Positions 60,227 to 64,000 of a DNA stretch of 64,000 nucleotides are shown here, piece after piece. A program made the translations under genes and the position numbers. Numbering within the stretch: position 1 is the stretch's first letter; every line of letters begins with the position of its first letter. Source of the DNA: Bradyrhizobium embrapense. Lineage in GTDB: Bacteria; Pseudomonadota; Alphaproteobacteria; Rhizobiales; Xanthobacteraceae. The notes beneath the pieces were generated by a model. That model saw nothing but the letters and a program-made list of their open reading frames with translations. It ran no database searches and was not told where the DNA came from. The stretch is taken from the NCBI RefSeq assembly GCF_001189235.2, contig NZ_LFIP02000011.1:1-64000 (forward strand), given 5' to 3'.

Positions 60227-61177
60227 ATGATCAAAGTCGAATCCGCGTTCACGACGGAAATCGTGGAGAACGGCGGTTTGTTGGTGGGTCCCTGGCGCAG
60301 CCCGAAGCAGATGCTGCAGGCCCAGACCTACGACTCCCACGCCTCGATCCACGACGATGCAACCGCGCAGAAGCTCGGCTTCCGCGGCGGCACGATCGAG
60401 GGACCGACCCATTTCAGCCAGTTCGCTCCACTGTGCGAGCGGATCTGGGGCCGGGCCTGGTTCATGACCGGATGCCTGTCGGCGCACTATCGCAATCCGG
60501 TGTTCGAAGGCGAGGAGGTGCAGGCCCAGATCGAGAAGCCGAAGCCGGGCCAGACCGTTTGCACCATCGGGATGATCAAGCGGGACGGCACCGAGATCCT
60601 GCGCGGCACCGCCTCGATCGACGGTGACGGCAGCGAGACGGCGCTGAGCCGCCGGCTCGGCGAATTGAGGCCGCTGGCCGATCCCGTGATCCTCGCCGAC
60701 ATCAAGATCGGCATGAAGACGCCGCGGCAGGCGATCAGGATGGATTTCGACCAGAACATGGGCGATCTCTATCCGTTCTCGCTGGCCGACAAGCTCAAGG
60801 TGATCACCGAGCCTTCGGACTATTATTCGCTGGAGCACAATCCCTGGGGCCGCGCCATCATCCCGATGGAGATGCTGAGCGTGCTGTTCCAGTACCGCGC
60901 GCGCGAGGACCGGCTGCCGGTCCGCGGTCCGGCCGTCGGACTGTTCGCCGACCAGGAGATCCGCCTGCTGCGCGGGCCACTGTTCCCGGGCGAGACCTAT
61001 TGGGTCGAGCGCGAGGTTGTTGCGCTCTCGGGCAGCAAGCGTACCGAGAGCATGTGGGTGCGCTCGACCGTGTTCGATGCCGACAACGCCGTGGTCGCGA
61101 CCATGCTGCTGAACGGCGCCAGCATGAAGGATTCCTACGCCAACTACGAAAGCGAGCACAAAGCGCTTTACGGCTGA
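60227..61177 (+). CDS. MaoC/hotdog-fold dehydratase-like protein
   Basis: This 316-residue protein has an N-terminal hotdog module (KQMLQAQTYDSHASIHDDAT, GFRGGTIEGPTHFSQFAPLC with the hydratase-like His/Asp region) and a second hotdog half (~190-310). It looks like a double-hotdog (R)-enoyl-CoA hydratase or thioester-binding protein. AGGAGA precedes ATG 60227. It heads an operon with a CMD-family gene and an SDR. Confidence 0.8.
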   Translation: MIKVESAFTTEIVENGGLLVGPWRSPKQMLQAQTYDSHASIHDDATAQKLGFRGGTIEGPTHFSQFAPLCERIWGRAWFMTGCLSAHYRNPVFEGEEVQAQIEKPKPGQTVCTIGMIKRDGTEILRGTASIDGDGSETALSRRLGELRPLADPVILADIKIGMKTPRQAIRMDFDQNMGDLYPFSLADKLKVITEPSDYYSLEHNPWGRAIIPMEMLSVLFQYRAREDRLPVRGPAVGLFADQEIRLLRGPLFPGETYWVEREVVALSGSKRTESMWVRSTVFDADNAVVATMLLNGASMKDSYANYESEHKALYG

Positions 61178-61224
61178 CGCGACAGCCAACTCACCCGCAA
61201 GCCGCCGAACCAAGGACAACAACA

Positions 61225-61779
61225 ATGGCCCGCCTGCCCTATCTCGAAGCCGATCAGGTCGCTCCCGAGTATCGCGACATGCTCAAGCGCAACACCAATT
61301 TGCACAAGCTGCTGGTGAACTCGCCGGACATGGCGCGCGCCTTCAACGGCATCGGCGGCTATATCCGTTTCAAGAGCAAGCTCGATTCGCGGCTGCGCGA
61401 GCTTGCGATCCTTCAGGTCGGCTGGCTCGAGAAGTCGGAATACGAGTTCACCCACCATGTGAAGATCGGCAAGGAGTTCGGTGTCACCGACGCGGACATC
61501 AAGGGCCTGATCGCCGAGACCGCGGGCGAGCCGTCGCAGCTCGAGCCGCTGGCCAAGGCGATCCTCAAGGGGGCCCGCGAGATGGCGCGCGAGCTGGCGA
61601 TGTCGGAGGCGACCTTCGCCGAGATCAAGCGAGAGCTGTCCGACGAGCACATGACCGATCTGGTGCTGACCATCGCGTTCTACTGCGCCGTGGTGCGCGT
61701 GCTCGCCACCATGCAGATCGACAACGAGCCAAGCTACAGAGAGGTACTGCAGCAGTACCCGATCCCGGGAGTGAAGTGA
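61225..61779 (+). CDS. Carboxymuconolactone decarboxylase (CMD) family protein
   Basis: This 184-residue helical protein of the CMD/AhpD superfamily has LDSRLRELAILQVGWLEKSE, YEFTHHVKIGKEFGVTDADI and AFYCAVVRVLATMQI. The Glu, His pair and EFTHH motif fit the family. The AhpD CxxC pair is absent, so a peroxidase role is unlikely and a decarboxylase/lactonase-like role is more probable. It is cotranscribed: 47 bases after the MaoC gene, with 1 base before the next gene. Confidence 0.87.
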   Translation: MARLPYLEADQVAPEYRDMLKRNTNLHKLLVNSPDMARAFNGIGGYIRFKSKLDSRLRELAILQVGWLEKSEYEFTHHVKIGKEFGVTDADIKGLIAETAGEPSQLEPLAKAILKGAREMARELAMSEATFAEIKRELSDEHMTDLVLTIAFYCAVVRVLATMQIDNEPSYREVLQQYPIPGVK

Positions 61780-61780
61780 C

Positions 61781-62581
61781 ATGCGCCTGCAAAATCGCGT
61801 CGCCATCGTCGTCGGTGCCGGCCAGAGTCCCGGCGAGGGCATCGGCAACGGCCGCGCCACCGCCCTGACCTTCGCCCGCGAAGGCGCCAGGGTGCTGTGC
61901 GTCGATCACAATCTGGCATCGGCGCAGGAGACCGTCGAGCTGATCGCGGCCAAGGGCGGCACGGCGATCGCCTTCAAGGCGGACGTCACCAGGAATGCCG
62001 ACATCAAGGCGATGGTGGCGGATGCGCATGGCCGCTGGGGCAGCGTCGATATCCTGCACAACAATGTCGGCGTCAGCCTCTCCGGCGGCGACGCCGAGCT
62101 GCTCGACATCACCGAGGAGGCGTTCGACCGCTGCGTCGCAATCAATCTGAAGAGCTGCGTCCTCGCCGCCAAGCACGTGATCCCGATCATGCGCAAGCAA
62201 CAGAGCGGCTCGATCATCAACATCTCGTCGATGGCCGCGATCACTACCTATCCCTATGTCGCCTACAAGGCGACCAAGTCGGCGATGATAGCGTTCACCG
62301 AGCAGCTCGCCTACCAGAATGCGCAATACGGCATTCGCGCCAACGTGATCCTCCCGGGATTGATGAACACGCCGATGGCGGTGGACACACGCGCGCGCGA
62401 ATTCAAGAAGAGCCGCGCCGAGGTCGAGGCCGAGCGCGACAGCAAGGTGCCGCTGCGTCACAAGATGGGCACCGGCTGGGACGTCGCCAACGCTGCGCTG
62501 TTTCTCGCCTCCGACGAGGCGAATTTCATCACCGGTGTGACGTTGCCGGTCGATGGCGGCGCGAGTGTGCGGCGCGGTTAA
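61781..62581 (+). CDS. Short-chain dehydrogenase/reductase
   Basis: This 266-residue SDR has the NAD(P) motif VAIVVGAGQSPGEGIGNGRA (~7-26), LHNNVGVSLSGG, catalytic Ser in NISSMAAITT, YxxxK in VAYKATKSAMIAF, PGLMNTPMA and a C-terminal ITGVTLPVDGGAS. It is the last gene of the MaoC-CMD-SDR operon and probably oxidises a hydroxyacyl intermediate; this is inference from context. Confidence 0.9.
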   Translation: MRLQNRVAIVVGAGQSPGEGIGNGRATALTFAREGARVLCVDHNLASAQETVELIAAKGGTAIAFKADVTRNADIKAMVADAHGRWGSVDILHNNVGVSLSGGDAELLDITEEAFDRCVAINLKSCVLAAKHVIPIMRKQQSGSIINISSMAAITTYPYVAYKATKSAMIAFTEQLAYQNAQYGIRANVILPGLMNTPMAVDTRAREFKKSRAEVEAERDSKVPLRHKMGTGWDVANAALFLASDEANFITGVTLPVDGGASVRRG

Positions 62582-62821
62582 TCGGTACGGCCAACAACCC
62601 AATTAACCCCAGGCGTTAACCTATGTAATCATTTGCGGTTAATCACTGTGACGATGTCATGTGTTGTGCAACGCAATGATTCGAAAAAAATTGAAGTATT
62701 CCAATGACACGGCGATGTGACGACGCTTCCACATAAATCGAAATCCTGACTCGTTATGGTCGCACGAAATTCATCTGCGCCCGGTATCTGGCAGCCCAAG
62801 TCTATTGGAGCGACTAGACCG

Positions 62822-63040
62822 ATGAGCGAAGAATTCGAACTCAGACCAGATCAGTGGGATGCATTGAAAGCGTTGCGGGCTCCCGCAGCAAACCCTTCAC
62901 GGCTGAACCGGTTCGCCGTCGAAAGCCTGATCACGCTCGGCTATGTCGCCGTGCGCGGCGAGTCGTTTGAACTGACGCCCGCAGGCCGCAAGGTGCTGGT
63001 CCGCGGCTCGTCACTCCTGCTGCTGGATATCGCGGCCTGA
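62822..63040 (+). CDS. Small protein of unknown function, winged-helix-like
   Basis: This 72-residue protein (MSEEFELRPDQWDALKALRA, NRFAVESLITLGYVAVRGES, FELTPAGRKVLVRGSSLLLL) has the helix-helix-beta-hairpin pattern of a small winged helix. Start ATG 62822 follows GGAGCGACTAGACCG; ATG 62756 in the same frame would add 22 residues without a ribosome site. It follows a 240-base AT-richer gap after the SDR, which should hold its promoter. I do not recognise a function. Confidence 0.65.
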   Translation: MSEEFELRPDQWDALKALRAPAANPSRLNRFAVESLITLGYVAVRGESFELTPAGRKVLVRGSSLLLLDIAA

Positions 63041-63115
63041 TTCCCGCCAACTGACACCAACGAGGGCTTCAGTTTTGAATAGATCGAAACCGAAGCTCTC
63101 GTTTCTTGTTTTGAC

Positions 63116-63159
63116 GCGTTTTCTTTACCCGAACCGGTATCCATTTCGATCGAGAACGC
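63116..63159. repeat. GCGTTTTC/GAGAACGC inverted-repeat element, copy 2
   Basis: GCGTTTTC (63116-63123) and GAGAACGC (63152-63159) flank GAACCGGTATCCATTTCG. It matches the copy at 33920-33959 in arms and left flank. It sits between converging genes. Confidence 0.7.
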
Positions 63160-63174
63160 CCTGCACACGCGGCA

Positions 63175-64000
63175 TCATGCCGCGTGTGCTTTTCCGGGAA
63201 TGGTCGCCTCGCCGTGCTGGGTCAGCGGCTTCATCCCGGTGACGGTGCGCAGCAGCACATAGAACACCGGCGTCAGGAACAGGCCGAACACGGTGACGCC
63301 GATCATGCCGGAGAACACCGCAACGCCCATCGCGCGCCGCATCTCCGAGCCCGCGCCGGTCGACAGCACCAGCGGCAGCACGCCCATGATGAACGCCATC
63401 GACGTCATCAGGATCGGCCGCAGCCTCAAGCGGCTCGCCTCGATCGCGGCGCGGATTGGGGAGCGCCCGGCGAATTCGAGTTCGCGCGCGAATTCGACGA
63501 TCAGGATGGCATTCTTGGCCGACAATCCAACCAGCACGATCAGGCCGATCTGGGTGAAGACGTTGTTGTCCCCCTTCGACAGCCAGACGCCGAACATCGC
63601 CGCCAAGAGGCCCATCGGCACGATCATGATGATCGAGAGTGGCAGCGCCAGGCTCTCATAGAGCGCGGCGAGCACCAGGAACACTAGCAGGATCGCGAGC
63701 GGAAACACCCAGAGTCCGGAATTGCCCGCGATGAACTCCTGATAGGTCAGGTCGGTCCATTCGAAGGCAAAGCCGGGCGGCAGCGTTTCGGCGGCGATCC
63801 GGGTAGCCGCTTCCTGCGCCTGGCCGGAGGAGTAGCCGGGCGCGGCAGCCGCGTTGATGTCCGACGACAGGAAGCCGTTGTAGCGGATCGCGCGCTCCGG
63901 ACCCGCGCTCTGGCGGACCTTCAACAGCGCCGACAGCGGCACCATGTCACCCGACGACGAGCGCACCTTCAACTGCCTGATGTCGTCGGCCCGCGCGCGG
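63175..64000 (-). CDS. HAE1-type RND efflux permease, C-terminal part (runs off right edge)
   Basis: The 274 visible residues end at stop 63175; the frame is open to the right edge (RARADDIRQLKVRSSSGDMV). They hold the last part of the second porter domain and membrane helices 8-12: WVFPLAILLVFLVLAALYES, IIMIVPMGLLAAMFGVWLSK, FTQIGLIVLVGLSAKNAILI, RLRPILMTSMAFIMGVLPLV and GVTVFGLFLTPVFYVLL. This is the AcrB/MexF-like drug exporter. Its partner adaptor should lie beyond the edge. Confidence 0.94.
   Translation of the reverse strand, partial: RARADDIRQLKVRSSSGDMVPLSALLKVRQSAGPERAIRYNGFLSSDINAAAAPGYSSGQAQEAATRIAAETLPPGFAFEWTDLTYQEFIAGNSGLWVFPLAILLVFLVLAALYESLALPLSIIMIVPMGLLAAMFGVWLSKGDNNVFTQIGLIVLVGLSAKNAILIVEFARELEFAGRSPIRAAIEASRLRLRPILMTSMAFIMGVLPLVLSTGAGSEMRRAMGVAVFSGMIGVTVFGLFLTPVFYVLLRTVTGMKPLTQHGEATIPGKAHAA

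Noticed and set aside
1..64000. CRISPR arrays, rRNA genes, intact insertion sequences
   Set aside because: No regularly spaced identical repeats, no rRNA-like sequence and no transposase were seen.

Overview
The window is GC-rich, densely packed alphaproteobacterial chromosome. Gene content and neighbourhoods (xseB-dxs-tlyA; a zinc-finger-less DnaJ beside an RT0821-type lipoprotein, pdxH and an SDR; aroC; corA; many acyl-CoA enzymes; several families of intergenic palindromes) point to Bradyrhizobium or a close relative. This is inferred from protein and gene-order familiarity, not from a search.

Left end (1-4700): a compact surface-signalling locus on the minus strand, namely a periplasmic STN/TonB-C protein, a FecI-type sigma factor, a FecR-type anti-sigma factor and the start of a filamentous-haemagglutinin-like exoprotein that runs off the left edge. 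It resembles the Vre (PUMA3) system of Pseudomonas aeruginosa. Next to it lie a tyrosine-recombinase remnant with three in-frame stops and a tRNA-Gln(TTG) whose 3' end faces the remnant, as expected for an old island insertion.

4.9-18 kb is metabolic: a long acyl-CoA dehydrogenase, a glyoxalase-fold protein, a wrecked SnoaL-like gene, a secreted protein divergent from a LysR regulator, DinB, an alpha/beta hydrolase, a three-subunit periplasmic molybdenum aldehyde oxidoreductase (PaoABC-like), a crotonase and a periplasmic 5'-nucleotidase. 18-27 kb holds the housekeeping run HDAC-like amidohydrolase, xseB, dxs, nucleoside deoxyribosyltransferase, tlyA and an Fe-S RNA methyltransferase, then a nucleotidyltransferase, a DUF1194 protein and clpS. 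The 540-bp leader between xseB and dxs carries a perfect 20-bp palindrome and a separate stem-loop.

27-46 kb: a frameshifted EamA transporter, an adenylate cyclase, aroC, a histidine phosphatase, an ECF sigma/anti-sigma pair, the DnaJ-like/RT0821/pdxH/SDR group, a zinc-ribbon microprotein, corA, an L,D-transpeptidase lipoprotein, an extensin-like protein, an acyl-CoA synthetase, DUF1499, a metallo-beta-lactamase-fold hydrolase, glutaryl-CoA dehydrogenase and a ribB with a degenerate RibA-like C-terminus (RibBX type). 46-64 kb: a CPA2 antiporter, DUF3124, an aminotransferase, an amidohydrolase/XRE/LigB-dioxygenase group, a histidine-rich secreted peptide behind a good candidate EcfG promoter, an aldo-keto reductase, a PhoD phosphatase, a giant indolepyruvate ferredoxin oxidoreductase divergent from a MaoC-CMD-SDR operon, and the C-terminal part of an RND efflux pump running off the right edge.

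Intergenic spaces carry at least five families of dispersed palindromic repeats. No CRISPR array, rRNA or intact insertion sequence was seen.
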